DNA of 64,000 bases from Antarcticibacterium sp. 1MA-6-2. GTDB lineage: Bacteria; Bacteroidota; Bacteroidia; Flavobacteriales; Flavobacteriaceae. Shown here piece after piece: positions 49,758-60,888 of the stretch. Below the pieces are notes generated by a model, which was not told where the DNA came from, did not search any database, and was given only the letters and a program-made list of their open reading frames with translations. The position numbers and the translations under genes are program-made. The stretch spans positions 1,860,001 to 1,924,000 of the forward strand of contig NZ_CP091036.1 in the NCBI RefSeq assembly GCF_021535135.1, written 5' to 3'. How positions within the stretch are numbered: position 1 is the stretch's first letter; each line of letters begins with the position of its first letter.

Positions 49758-52723
49758 TTATTCAACAATTAATAGCCAGCCTTTGGTTGGCTCGATAGGA
49801 ATTTCTTCATTTATGGAAAATGTTCTTTCGGGTTGGAAATCTTCAATTTTGGGAGCGATAAATCGAACTTTACCTTTATCTAACCCAACAGCTTCCCAGT
49901 CCAAATCTAAATTCACATTTACGGTTTCACTTGCCCAACTCGCTACTGAAAGCAACACCTTGCCTTCTTTAACGTACGCCGTTGCCATTACATCTTCTCG
50001 GCTGCAGAATACGACAGGGTTCCTTTCCCAATAGCCTATCATTTTTGATTCGGCTATTCCAAAATCATCCCAAACCTTCCATATATCACGTGGATCACTA
50101 GTTACCCCTTCTGTAAACCACGGATATCGCACCGTCATGCCATAGACCATACCCCGCCATGGGTTGCCACTAAGCATGTAGCATATCTCCCATATGTCCA
50201 AAAGGGATACCTGATACTTCCACAAGCCAATTTTCAGGAGGCATTTCATTATAATGAAATGATTCTCCAAACCACAATTTATCTAAATATGGAAAAAACT
50301 CTGCATATTGGTTGGCTAAGCCCCTTAGAAAATCCAGTATTGGAATGAAGGTCGATCATTGATCCTGGCTTCTCACTATCCAAGATTTTACGCATCCGTT
50401 TTAAGATTCGTCTATCGTAGGTAACATCATCTAGATATAAACCGTCTATATCCATATTTTTCAGCAACCAAGAAAGACCTTCCAAATAGTAATTATACCA
50501 ACGTGAATCTCCTGGAGCATTTATTATTGACGCATCAATACCATTTTGCAACGGGGAATACCATTGTGTATTATAATCAGTGACCAAATGTTCCTGTAGC
50601 CATGGGTATCCTCCGCCTTCTCCTGTTCCCAAGATCTCATTACCTAAACTTCGCAAAGCCCATATCTCGGAAGCATGGTTAGAGAGCTCCCTAATCGTAT
50701 AATAGATTTTCACTTTTAGATCGTGGGCATGCATTTCATCTACAAAAGCGCGCATTTCTTTTGTATTGATAAAGGGGTAGTTAATATAAGGGTTGTATTT
50801 ATTGGCGTGATGTACATTAATAATCTTCACCCCATCCTCAATCTCATCAAAATTAGGTTTGGGTGTTACCCCATCATGGTAATACCTATTGGTAAACTGT
50901 GACTTACTGTCTAGCTGTTTTACTGGGGTAATCAAGAAAGCAACTTCAAATACAAGTTCTTCTCCTTTCGAAAAATTCCGATTACCGGAAAATATGGTTG
51001 CTATGGTTGCTTCTCCTTCTTTGGCTATAGAAAAACCACCTTTTCCTTCATTGTTCCAACTTTTTGGGGGATCTGGCTTATAAAGATTTAATAAGGGACC
51101 ATGGTACTCCCCTCCACGTAGCTCAACATGCAAACCTGCATAGGTGTTTCCCACCCAAAAACTATCTTGGGGCCCACTCCATTTTGCTTGGTGTTGCCTA
51201 GGAACTTTTGTTCCCGGCAATCCCATACCCATCATATACTCTGCTACGGAGGAATGAAAGGGTATTTCTAATTTAAAATCATTTAGGTTAACATCCGATT
51301 GGGCAAGTAATTTGATCTTATAATTAAAATGCCCATCAAATTCTAAAGTGGATTCAGTTTGAATATTAAAATTCTTAGTATTCGATGAATACTTTTTTAC
51401 TACTACTCCCGATTTGGTAATTTTGGATACTTGTTTTTCCTCCTTAATTTGCTCCCCATCCAACATAAATTTAATAGGACTAGCTAATATTTCCGTATCC
51501 CAAGCTTTTATGGAGGTTGGCAGCCCCCCGTCACCGTATTCGACATTTTTACCCAACAATTTCACGGAATTCTCTCGCTTATCCGTATCAATGGGTGCAT
51601 AACCTACGGTAGGCTGATCATCGATCCCAATGGTGGAATTTAACCAGCGTAATCTAGAGTGTCTCCACGGTTCGTCATCACCACGGTTAGCAATTATTTG
51701 ATCATCAATATTAAATTCAACAGTAATGATTTGATCTGGCTGTTTATTGGCTTTTACCGTTATAATCCCTGTATAGAGACCTGCCTTTGTATCTTTTGGA
51801 ATATCTACCCCAACCCATAATGGCTGCACCTTTCCTTTAGCAACATCCACTTGTTTTGTAAAGGGATTTCCATAGGGATCTACTCCATGGGTATTAAAAC
51901 AAGTAAAAACACTTTCCGGCAATTTATCTCCATTAGACGATTTTAAGCTAGAAAATTCCAGTCTAACATTCTCCAACGTATTTTTAGCAGCATAAACTCC
52001 TACTTGAAGTGTGTAATACTCGTTTCTTTGAGCAGTTCCTTCAAATTGATGGCAAATTCCTTTTTTTATCCATCTCAAAGGCAGGTAATGCCGCATCTTG
52101 ATCGGGTATCTCCTATCCTCTGGTATTATTATGTAATCAGACTCTGCACTGTTTACAAATTGTTCTAACTCCTTATGGGTAGCTACCACCTCCATGGGGT
52201 AGAAAGAGTCAAATTCTGTTCTTGCTTCTATTTCTTTAGAAGTGGCTTTAGGTAACCTACGTAGTTTCCTCTCATCACTAAGCTCGTTATCCATAACCCA
52301 CTTTGGATCAGGTGACTCCTCCTTTTCTAGGTATCCAAATTTATAATAGCCCCAATCAGGGTCCGGCTTAAAAGGCAAGTAATAAAAAAAGTATTCTCCT
52401 TTTTCAGCTGGCCCAAAAACCAACTCACATTTTTCATTATTGATTTCTATTCGATGAATGTTCTTTACCGCTTCACCCGTTTGTGAATTCACGATGATGA
52501 ATTGTCGCTTGTTTGGGTTTTTATCAGGGCGTCTCCATTTAAAACCCAGTTTTACGGCATTGGCTTTTCTGGGAACTTCAATAATAGCTCTATGGTTTCC
52601 AAGGCCAGCCTCCCAAGGTTCTTGAGTTACACTGTAATCTATTTCCGACTGTGCGTTTATACCTAAATATCCAGAAAAGCAAACAGAGTAAAGAAGAATT
52701 GTAATTTTTATAATGGTTTTCAT
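49758..52723 (-). CDS. DUF6067-like TIM-barrel glycosidase of unknown specificity (frameshifted)
   Basis: About 987 residues. Signal peptide (ILLYSVCFSGYLGINAQ), two long beta-rich domains (residues about 25-580), then a barrel with GVKIINVHHANKYNPYINYPF, MHAHDLKVKIYYTIRELSNHA, MDIDGLYLDDVTYDRRILK and SMIDLHSNTGFSKGL, with Asp pairs typical of retaining glycosidases. Frame breaks: CTAAG 50316-50320 (CTAG restores KGLANQYAEFFPYLDK) and CTAAG 50170-50174 (CTAG restores DMLHASGNPWRGM). The family is named from memory of its C-terminal pattern. No substrate is assigned. Confidence 0.7.
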
Positions 52724-53077
52724 TTATACATATATTATATAGATTTTGTTTTATGATCCAGATTAAAGTGTCCTTGTCTCTTGGATAATTGCATTATCTT
52801 TCAATAAAAAAAATAAACAGTTTATTACACAGAATTGTTTATCCCAGCTGTCAACAATCATAAAATAGAGAAAGGGATTAACTTTAATTGAGACCTTAAT
52901 GTCCAAACAGAGAATTTAAAACTTTGTTAGAATAGATACTAATATTCCATTTATAGATTTTAACCCAAAATACCGCTATCCAAAAAAATCGAATGTAGAA
53001 ATGATTATAAATAAACCCCGCAAAAAAAACTAACTAACAAATTCTTTTATACGGGGCTTATCAAATTTATTCATCCA
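52724..53077. other. Intergenic stretch upstream of the PUL 2 enzyme genes
   Basis: About 354 bp without a gene. It separates susD from the enzyme operon, so it probably holds a promoter and/or an attenuating structure. No TAnnTTTG box was found with confidence. Confidence 0.4.
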
Positions 53078-54613
53078 TCAATAGCCTGGGTTCTGTTTCA
53101 AATTAGAGTTATTAATCAATTCAAAATCAGGAATTGGCCACGTATAATCCCTTGGTGAAGTAAATGTCCGGTCTTCCAAGGGCACTATACCTATTGCGGG
53201 CTGATTCATCGTTTCATCCAGTAGATTCCATCTATGATAGTCGTAATAAAGCATACCTTCTGCTGCCAATTCAATTATTCTTTCTCTTCTAATAATTTCC
53301 CTAAAACTATCTTTCGTAAGGTCTGCTAGAGCTATAGGGGGAACTATAATATCAGATCCATCAGAAGCAGCTCCTTTACCACCTCTTGCCCTAAGTTTGT
53401 TTATAAGGTCCAACAAATCTTGGGAGGGGCCATTGATTTCGTTCATAGCCTCAACATAGTTTAGGTATACCTCTCCCAATCTAAATACTATAAAGTCATT
53501 ATGGCTTCTCTGTTCTGCGGTTTCAGCAGGGTCGATCCATTTTCTAAAATTTAACCATGTCCCATTATTTTCAAACATTGCCCCTTCATATTCCACCTCC
53601 TCCATCCAATTAAAAATTGTTTGGCGCAATCGAGGATCTCTATGTTCGAACGGCTTTTCGGAATCATACAATGCACTGATAGAAATATCCTCTCCATTAA
53701 TATCGGGATACCGCTCTACCAAGGCCATTGTAGGAGTATATATAGACCAAGAAGCATGGAAACTGATTGGACCCAACCATTGGCCTAATGAATGATATCC
53801 ATTAGGAAGGTCGGCATTTACCCTGGCAAGAATAATTTCTGAACTTCTTTCGCCTTCTGGTCTAAATAACTCGGTATAGTTATCATGTAAACTAAATGGT
53901 CCGTTAATAATTTGTTGAGCTAATTCTGCGCTTTCTACAAGCATACTATTATCAGAAGCTAAGGTACCTTCGTACAAGAGTATCCGGGATTTTAATGCCA
54001 TCACGGCCCATTTAGTAATTCTTCCATATTCCGGCGAGTATTCTGAAGAAGAAAGTTCATCAATTGCTATATCTAATTCAGATAATACAAAATTCAATAC
54101 CGTAGCTCTGGAACTAGGCTCAACCTGTCCTTCGTTAACGCCCAACACTCTATCAACTAGTGGAATAGATCCAAACTGGTACAATAATTTATAATGTGCC
54201 CAGGCTCTAAAAAATCGAACCTGCCCCATATAATGCGCCAGGTCGGCCTCTGACAAACCAGCTTTTTCAACATTTTCCATAAACCAGTTGACATCCCTAA
54301 TGGTTGCATACTGTCCGGTCCATAAGTTATTCACTAAACTGGAACCAGGATTAATGCCTCCCGTAGAGATTTCCACTGACGGTCCGTTCTGGCTGAACAT
54401 AATCTCTGTTAAGGCATCCCATTCTATCTGTCCTACGTTCGGCAAAGACCCGTAAAGGGCATTGGCAGCCTGCCTAACTTCATCTTCACTCGTCCAAAAA
54501 GCATCTTCGGATAGTGCTGTTACCGGGAACTTTGTAATTTTCTCTTCTGAACAGCTTTGGAAAAGTCCAAAAGTAAAAATCAGTATATATATTTTTCCAA
54601 TATATTTTTTCAT
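53078..54613 (-). CDS. susD: SusD/RagB-like outer-membrane glycan-binding lipoprotein (PUL 2)
   Basis: 511 residues, intact. Lipobox Cys at 21 (GLFQSCSEEK). Marks are DAFWTSEDEVRQAANALYGSL, HYMGQVRFFRAWAHYKLLYQFGSIP, FRLGEVYLNYVEAMNEI, FREIIRRERIIELAAEGMLYYDYHRW and YTWPIPDFELINNSNLKQNPGY. It binds the target glycan at the surface with the SusC encoded 10 bp upstream. It is only distantly similar to the PUL 1 SusD, in keeping with a different ligand. Confidence 0.95.
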   Translation of the reverse strand: MKKYIGKIYILIFTFGLFQSCSEEKITKFPVTALSEDAFWTSEDEVRQAANALYGSLPNVGQIEWDALTEIMFSQNGPSVEISTGGINPGSSLVNNLWTGQYATIRDVNWFMENVEKAGLSEADLAHYMGQVRFFRAWAHYKLLYQFGSIPLVDRVLGVNEGQVEPSSRATVLNFVLSELDIAIDELSSSEYSPEYGRITKWAVMALKSRILLYEGTLASDNSMLVESAELAQQIINGPFSLHDNYTELFRPEGERSSEIILARVNADLPNGYHSLGQWLGPISFHASWSIYTPTMALVERYPDINGEDISISALYDSEKPFEHRDPRLRQTIFNWMEEVEYEGAMFENNGTWLNFRKWIDPAETAEQRSHNDFIVFRLGEVYLNYVEAMNEINGPSQDLLDLINKLRARGGKGAASDGSDIIVPPIALADLTKDSFREIIRRERIIELAAEGMLYYDYHRWNLLDETMNQPAIGIVPLEDRTFTSPRDYTWPIPDFELINNSNLKQNPGY

Positions 54614-54623
54614 ATCAATATTT

Positions 54624-57600
54624 TTAAAATTTAATGTTAACCCCCAAGGAGTAAGTTTTTAATGGGGGTATTCCTAAACCGCTAGACTCGGGGTCAAAAC
54701 CAGGCCTAAAATCGGATACAGTCCATAGATTTGTACCTGTGAAATAAAGTCTTGCTTTATTAATATACTTCTCTCCTTTAATTGGGAGCGTATATCCCAA
54801 TTGTAAGTTCTTTAGTCTTAAATAAGAAGAGTTGAACGCCCAAAAACTTGAAGTGGTATTGAAATTCTGGGAGTAGGTTTGTTGTCCAAAAAGTAATAAT
54901 CTTGGATAGGTGCCGTCCGTATTGGTTGCACTCCATGCATCAGTGGCCTCTTCTGGTATCCACGCATAATTACCAAATAAATCATTAGATCTATAATCTT
55001 GAGATTTTGCCGTCCCCTGAAAAAAGACCTGTACATCAAAATTCTTATACGCCGCATTTAAATTAACGCCATAGTAAACCTGAGGAACCGTTTCGGCTAT
55101 AACCACATTATCTTCAAAATCTAATACTCCATCTTTATTTTGATCTATATAGCGAATGTCTCCCATAGATGTGTTGGGACTTATTCCAGAAGTAACTTCT
55201 GCTTTGTATGCATCTACTTCTGCTTGTGATGATAAAATTCCACCCGACTCATATCCATATACGGAACCCAAGGCATCCCCTACCCGATAATTAGTATCAA
55301 ATTCGGAGAACGCATCGGTCAATTCAGTAATTTCATTATTGTTAAAAGTGGTATTGATGGAAACCCCATACCTTAGTCCATTGGGAAAACTATTTGTATG
55401 ATTTATGACCAATTCTATACCTTTATTCTGAACATTACCAGCATTTATTGGCGGGCCACTTCTTCCTGTTCCCACGGTTCCAGGAACCGGACTTGGCAAT
55501 AGTATATCTTCTGTGTCTTTGATGTAATAGTCTACAGAACCCGAAAGCAACCCTTTATACAGTGTGAAGTCTAATCCAAAATTAATGGTCTTGGTGGTTT
55601 CCCATTTTAAATCTCTAAAGGGAACGCCCCCTTCACTTACCGTAGGCTCCACAATATCACCTGCTCCAAAATAATAGGTCCCAAAAGCTATTGTGGAAAA
55701 GTAGCTGCCCGAAACCCGATTATTACCTGTTGTACCGTAAGAGGCTCTTAATTTAAGTTGGTCTATTGAGTTGGAGCTAAGAAAATCTTCCTTACTGATC
55801 ATCCAGCCAGCTGATGCGGAAGGGAAAAACCCATAGCGGTTTTCAGGGGCAAAAATAGAAGATCCATCATACCTTCCCGTCAGTTCCAGAAAGTATTTTT
55901 CATCATAATCATAACTTATTCTACCCACACCGGATTGCAAGGCATTTTCTCCGGTATTACTGCTTAAACCTGTAATATCATCATTGTCCCCAGAGTTTGG
56001 AGCATCAAATTCCGTCAACAAATTATCAAATTGGAAGCTTCTCCTACTTGCGCTTATAAAGGAGTCCTTATTAAATTGGACATCCCATCCTGCAAGAACC
56101 CCCAGACTATGTTTATCAAATACTTTATCGTAACTGATAAAGGTTTGTGCATTATATTGGTTATTGTCTCTCCACGTCTGCCCCAAACTATTTATATCTG
56201 AAAACCAAGAGGGACCTCCTGTAGTAGATCTTTTATAGATACTTGAAACCGCTCTACTAGTCCTTGAAATAAGGGAATAGCGTCCAATTACCTTTAACCC
56301 TTTCATGAGTTCCCATGTAAGATTGGAATTTGCAGTAAATATTTTGGTCTTGGTATTTGAAGTTCCAGCCTCCAATTCCCATAATGGATTCCAAAACCCC
56401 CTTGCATACGCACCAGCTTGATTAAAAAATTCAAACTCTCCATCGGTATTTCTTACTGGCACAAAAGGAGCAGTACTGTTCACGTGCTGATATATGTTGT
56501 CTAGACCAGAGTTAACATTGGGTGCTGTATTATCTGCGACACTATAGCTCAGATTCACATCCAAATCAATATTGTCGCGTAATTTGGTTTTTAAATTGCT
56601 CCGTATATTATATTGTTTATTATCAATCCCAGACTTGACTATACCATCTGCATTTCTGTATCCCAGTGAAAAATAATAGGACGTTCTTTCGTTACCCCCT
56701 CTAGCACTCAAAAAATACCTATTAGTAACTTCTGTCTTTAAGAACTCTTCTTTCCAATCCGTATTGGGATAGGCGGGGTCTGTCCCAGATTCAAATTTTG
56801 CAAAATCTTCTGGAGAGAATAAGACTTGACCCCCTGAATTTAAAGACGCCTCATTCATAATAGTAGCAGATTGTATTGAATTAATCGATTTTTGTTCAGT
56901 GGTCAGGTTTCCAAAACTCACATAACTATCAAAATTAAAACTTACCTTTCTGTTCTTGCCACTTTTTGTTTGCACTATGATAACCCCGGCGGCCGCTCTA
57001 GATCCGTAAATAGCAGATGCAGCTCCATCCTTTAACACAGAGATTGCTTCTATATCATTAGGGTCTACACTTAATAAATCTTGAGGCACCCCGTCTACAA
57101 TATATAAAGGTGAATTATTCCCTATTGTGGTGGTTCCTCGAACCCGTACGGACATCCCTTGGTTGTATCCCGCATCTTTTATGTATAGACCGGGGGTTCT
57201 ACCTTGGAGTGCAGCAACTATATTGGGACTGGTAACTTCTCCCAACTCCTCAACGTCTACGGATGAAACCGCAGAGGTAATACTTGTAATCTTTTGTGTT
57301 CCATAGCCAACCAACACTACTTCATCCAGAGCTGCCGCATCGGCTTCTAATACGATATCGATTTCGTTACGTCCATTTATAGAAACTTCTTTGGTTCCAT
57401 ATCCTATGTAACTGATTTGCAATATGGCGTCCTTGGGCACGTCAATCGTATAATTCCCATCAAAATCTGTCATAACCCCATTAGAAGTACCTTTTTCCAA
57501 AATATTGGCAGCTGGCACGGGCATTCCAGTTTCTACTTCTGTTACTGTACCAGTAACTGTGATTGTTTCCTGTATTATATTATTAGTAGAATTGTTTTTT

Positions 57601-57974
57601 TCTTTTGGTTTTCCTTCTTTAAGGATAATTTGTTTTTTCTTTACTTTAAAATAAATGTCTGTCTCAGAAAATAAAGAATCCAAAATATCAGAAATAGGCT
57701 TTTTATAAGCCTTTAAGGAAACCTTTCGGTTAACATCTACTTTATTTTGATTGTATAAAAATCTAAAATCTGAAAGATCTTCGATTTTATAAAAAACCTC
57801 TTTAATCGTAGCGTCTTCGACATTTAAAGTAATTTTTTTACTCTGGGAATAAGTATTCGCATGAATTTTAAATAATGAAATAATTAATAAAAGTGTAGTT
57901 AGTTTCATTTTTAGGCTAAGGTTAAGTAGCTTTTCAGAATGGGAAAGCATACACGAATAGTGTTTTTTTTTCAT
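54624..57974 (-). CDS. susC: SusC-like TonB-dependent transporter with STN domain (PUL 2)
   Basis: 1116 residues, intact over 3.3 kb. Order: signal segment (LTTLLLIISLFKIHANTYSQ), STN/secretin-like domain (about 47-117: KITLNVEDATIKEVFYKIEDLSDFRFLY), carboxypeptidase-regulatory-like domain (VTEVETGMPVPAANIL), TonB box (LDEVVLVGYGTQK), plug (IVDGVPQDLLSVDPNDIEAISVLKDGAASAIYGSRAA) and barrel ending YSLGVNIKF. The STN domain is the hallmark of transporters that signal to an anti-sigma factor, and fecR plus a sigma gene lie directly upstream. The start may be at MKLTTLLL (residue 23). It sits 10 bp from susD. Confidence 0.96.
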   Translation of the reverse strand: MKKKHYSCMLSHSEKLLNLSLKMKLTTLLLIISLFKIHANTYSQSKKITLNVEDATIKEVFYKIEDLSDFRFLYNQNKVDVNRKVSLKAYKKPISDILDSLFSETDIYFKVKKKQIILKEGKPKEKNNSTNNIIQETITVTGTVTEVETGMPVPAANILEKGTSNGVMTDFDGNYTIDVPKDAILQISYIGYGTKEVSINGRNEIDIVLEADAAALDEVVLVGYGTQKITSITSAVSSVDVEELGEVTSPNIVAALQGRTPGLYIKDAGYNQGMSVRVRGTTTIGNNSPLYIVDGVPQDLLSVDPNDIEAISVLKDGAASAIYGSRAAAGVIIVQTKSGKNRKVSFNFDSYVSFGNLTTEQKSINSIQSATIMNEASLNSGGQVLFSPEDFAKFESGTDPAYPNTDWKEEFLKTEVTNRYFLSARGGNERTSYYFSLGYRNADGIVKSGIDNKQYNIRSNLKTKLRDNIDLDVNLSYSVADNTAPNVNSGLDNIYQHVNSTAPFVPVRNTDGEFEFFNQAGAYARGFWNPLWELEAGTSNTKTKIFTANSNLTWELMKGLKVIGRYSLISRTSRAVSSIYKRSTTGGPSWFSDINSLGQTWRDNNQYNAQTFISYDKVFDKHSLGVLAGWDVQFNKDSFISASRRSFQFDNLLTEFDAPNSGDNDDITGLSSNTGENALQSGVGRISYDYDEKYFLELTGRYDGSSIFAPENRYGFFPSASAGWMISKEDFLSSNSIDQLKLRASYGTTGNNRVSGSYFSTIAFGTYYFGAGDIVEPTVSEGGVPFRDLKWETTKTINFGLDFTLYKGLLSGSVDYYIKDTEDILLPSPVPGTVGTGRSGPPINAGNVQNKGIELVINHTNSFPNGLRYGVSINTTFNNNEITELTDAFSEFDTNYRVGDALGSVYGYESGGILSSQAEVDAYKAEVTSGISPNTSMGDIRYIDQNKDGVLDFEDNVVIAETVPQVYYGVNLNAAYKNFDVQVFFQGTAKSQDYRSNDLFGNYAWIPEEATDAWSATNTDGTYPRLLLFGQQTYSQNFNTTSSFWAFNSSYLRLKNLQLGYTLPIKGEKYINKARLYFTGTNLWTVSDFRPGFDPESSGLGIPPLKTYSLGVNIKF

Positions 57975-58125
57975 ACTTTTGTATTGGTTAGGTGATTTAA
58001 CTTATTTACTTAGATCACTTTTTCAAGCCGGGAAATGGGCCAACATTTTCCGGTTTTTTTATAAAAGTGATTTTTCTTAAATTTTAAATTGTTCAGCTCA
58101 TAATTGCTTTTTTTAGTTTTAGAAA

Positions 58126-59356
58126 TTAATCAGATTTAATTATTATTTTTTTATTGCTCAATTTATAGTTGAAAGGAGTATCTTCTTTGAATGCGTTTAG
58201 CACTTCTTCTATACTTTCTTCTTTAAAGGTAGCTGTATATACCTGCTTGTCTAGAAGTTGATTGTGGTTTACTATTTCCACGTCAAAACGCCGTTCTAAT
58301 TTTTTCCTTATATCACAAAACGGTATATTCTCAAATTTCATTATACCCTCTTTCCAGGCGATGTATTTTGAAACATCTACCTTTTCTATGATCATACTCT
58401 CATTGTCATTGCTCCAGGCAGCTTTATGCCCAGGCGTAAGTAATCTTGAAGATGTTTTACCATCTTTTTTATTCTCTGTGTATATTTTTACCGAACCTTC
58501 AACTAAAACGGTATTAATTTGGCTATCCTCAGGATAATTAGAAACATTAAATTCAGTACCCAAAACCTCAACATCAATTACACTCAGTATTTACTACAAA
58601 TGATCGAACTTTATCTTCCGCCACATCAAAATAAGCTTCTCCTTTAAAAAATACTTTTCTATTTCCGTCCTCGGAAAACTGTACAGGGTATTTAATCCAA
58701 CTTCCAGCATTAAGAGTTACCTGAGTTCCATCTGCTAAAACCAAATCGAACTTTTTCCCATATGGAATTGACAATTCATTATAAAAAAACTCGCTATTTT
58801 TATTTTTATTAGTGTAGCTTAAGCGACTTCCATTTTGCTCGGCAACTAAACTCCCTTTTTCTCCAAGAATTTCTTTTTGGTCATTTTGTGAAATAACTAC
58901 AACCTCCCCATCTGCTAGTTTAAGTGTAATATCTCCTGCTTCGGCATTAGTAGGAGCTGCTATCGAAGCTTCGCGTGAATAGAATATATCATCTTTAAAA
59001 AAATAGAATATTCCCACTACTAAGATTAAAACAGCAGCAATTTTATAAAATTCATTAATAATGGTTTTTCCCAACCATACTTTCTCTCTTTTAGTTTTAA
59101 GATTTAAAACAGCTTCTTCTTTCTCTACCTTTTGCATTATACGGCTAAAAAGCTTTTCTGCATCCTCATCATTCCTATTGAAGGAAAAATTTCCATGATC
59201 TTTTTTGCCTTCAAGGTATTCTCCCAGAACTCCCTGTATTTTTTCCTGATTTTCAGCATTATCTATAATTGCAATGAGAGCATTGTACTCGTCCTCTGTA
59301 AGCTGATTATTCATCAGCTTATTGATAAGCTCACTTATATAATTTTTATCAGTCAT
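58126..59356 (-). CDS. fecR: FecR-family anti-sigma factor (one frameshift)
   Basis: About 409 residues. Short cytoplasmic N-terminal domain (ISELINKLMNNQLTEDEYNAL), one transmembrane helix (IAAVLILVVGIFYFF), periplasmic FecR domain (IPYGKKFDLVLADGTQVTLNAGSWIKYP, FFKGEAYFDVAEDKVRSFVVNT, LGTEFNVSNYPED) and a C-terminal DUF4974-type domain (FENIPFCDIRKKLERRFDV). It transmits the SusC STN signal to the sigma factor. The frame breaks near 58581, where one extra base turns TEVIDVEVLG into TECN-stop. Confidence 0.92.
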
Positions 59357-59462
59357 TTAACGATTTTAACCTTCTCTTTAATAGTAATACACTTGGAAAC
59401 ACAAAAGGTCCCAAATAAAATTCACTTTTTTTAAAATATTTAAGTTTAATGGAGAAAAAAAC

Positions 59463-60047
59463 TTAATCTAAAAAGAAGAAAAATGCAGGAAATAGAAGTC
59501 CGAGATGGGGTTGCAGCTGAGCCTTTATCTGCTTTAAAGTATCCCAAAGATGATTTTTCACCGTTTTTTTTGATATCCCAAGTAAATCAGCTATTTCCTG
59601 GTTGCTTCTTCCTTCCTGCCTGGAGAGAATAAAGATACTGCGCTTCTTTTGAGGGAGCCCCGCTAGGATATCTTCAAGAATTGCTTCATATTCAGAAAAT
59701 ATCAATTTGTTTTCAACATCATTTAGGAAAGATATATTTTTCCATAATTCTTGCTTTAAATTTTCCTGACTAGCTATTTTTCGCAAATGATTATAAGTGA
59801 GGTTACGAGCTATGGTATAAATAAAAGCATTAAATGACAGAGAAGTCTTTAAATCAGCTTTCTTTTGCCAAAGTTTAATAAAAATCTCCTGCAATAGCTC
59901 TTCCGTAGAATAATGTGATTTGGTAATCGAAAATACAAAAGCATATAACCTTTTTTCGTACAAATTAAAAACTGTTCTAAAGGCAGAACGATCGCCTGCC
60001 TTTAATAATTCAATAAGTTTTTCATCTATCGCTTTTGATTCGTCCAT
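59463..60047 (-). CDS. ECF-type RNA polymerase sigma factor
   Basis: 194 residues, intact. Region 2 (GDRSAFRTVFNLYEKRLYAFVFS, TEELLQEIFIKLWQKKADLK, AFIYTIARNLTYNHLRK) and region 4 (ILAGLPQKKRSIFILSRQEGRSNQEIADLLGISKKTVKNHL) of the Bacteroidota PUL-type ECF family. It is followed by fecR, the STN-type susC and susD in order, so it is expected to activate the PUL 2 susCD promoter when the glycan is imported. Confidence 0.95.
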   Translation of the reverse strand: MDESKAIDEKLIELLKAGDRSAFRTVFNLYEKRLYAFVFSITKSHYSTEELLQEIFIKLWQKKADLKTSLSFNAFIYTIARNLTYNHLRKIASQENLKQELWKNISFLNDVENKLIFSEYEAILEDILAGLPQKKRSIFILSRQEGRSNQEIADLLGISKKTVKNHLWDTLKQIKAQLQPHLGLLFPAFFFFLD

Positions 60048-60888
60048 GATCTTAACAGAATTACTTTTAGAGCTTACGGGGTTGGATATGAAATAAAAAG
60101 ACTTTTCTTAAGCATATTCTATATGAATAAATAAGAACTTAAACCTTTTATGAATCATCGAAAAAAATGGAAAGTCATTAAACAGGATTCTATTTTTTCG
60201 GAAATTATTGACTAACATATATTTATTTTTTGTTAAAAACAAACTTCTTTTTAATAAAAATTTTGGTTTTGTGGAAACAAGAAAATTTTACTCTTTACTA
60301 AATTAGAAATTATTTTGCGTTGGTTTTTTGACATTTAAATAGAAATTAGGGGTATTTAAGTGCCTAAATCAAATTCTTCTTTAAACCCACTCAGCCCATT
60401 CCCCTTACGTGCCTCCAGGGAAAAGAGCTTCGTTCACAAGCACCAGACACAAGTAAAAAACTGCCACCTTCCATTCCGCTTCCTCCGCCAAAAAACGGAA
60501 ACGCTCCATTTCTGGTTCTGGTTTTCCACTTAAGTCCTCAAAATGGGTTACATAATAATTTAATTCCACTTCCTGTTACTTAGGTATTCTCCCTTTTTCA
60601 ATAGATCTACCTCCTAGCCTTCACTGTCATTCCCTTTTTTCTGGAATGCAAAATACCAAGAATTAGAAGTTAGTCCGCACTGCATAAAGTAAGTCCCTGT
60701 GCTCCCTTTTTATAAGTACTCCCTAATTCTAATTCTTGAAAATGTATCAGCATCAGAAAAAGGTACTGCGATAAAAAACAATCTTTTTTTTGTTTTTTTA
60801 CATGGAGTACGTGGCATTGTTGAAATGGAACAACTCTTAAAAAGGAGTTGTTTCCAATCCAACAAGCACAACACCAAAATCATTATTT
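60048..60888. other. Long intergenic region between sigma gene and IS110
   Basis: About 840 bp, AT-rich on the left. No frame has family features; an 83-codon plus-strand frame (60699-60950) overlaps the IS110 gene and looks spurious. The part from 60360 to 60700 has an odd GC-richer composition and may be decayed coding sequence. The sigma gene promoter is expected near 60050-60200. Confidence 0.4.

Noticed and set aside
20138..50174. Programmed +1 ribosomal frameshifting at GCU-UAG
   Set aside because: In four cases the zero frame reads GCU UAG exactly at the shift, which looks like a recoding site. In the other cases the same CTTAG lies in different codon phases, and unrelated genes (transporter, oxidoreductase, glycosidases) are hit. 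A phase-independent DNA motif is not what ribosomal recoding would need.
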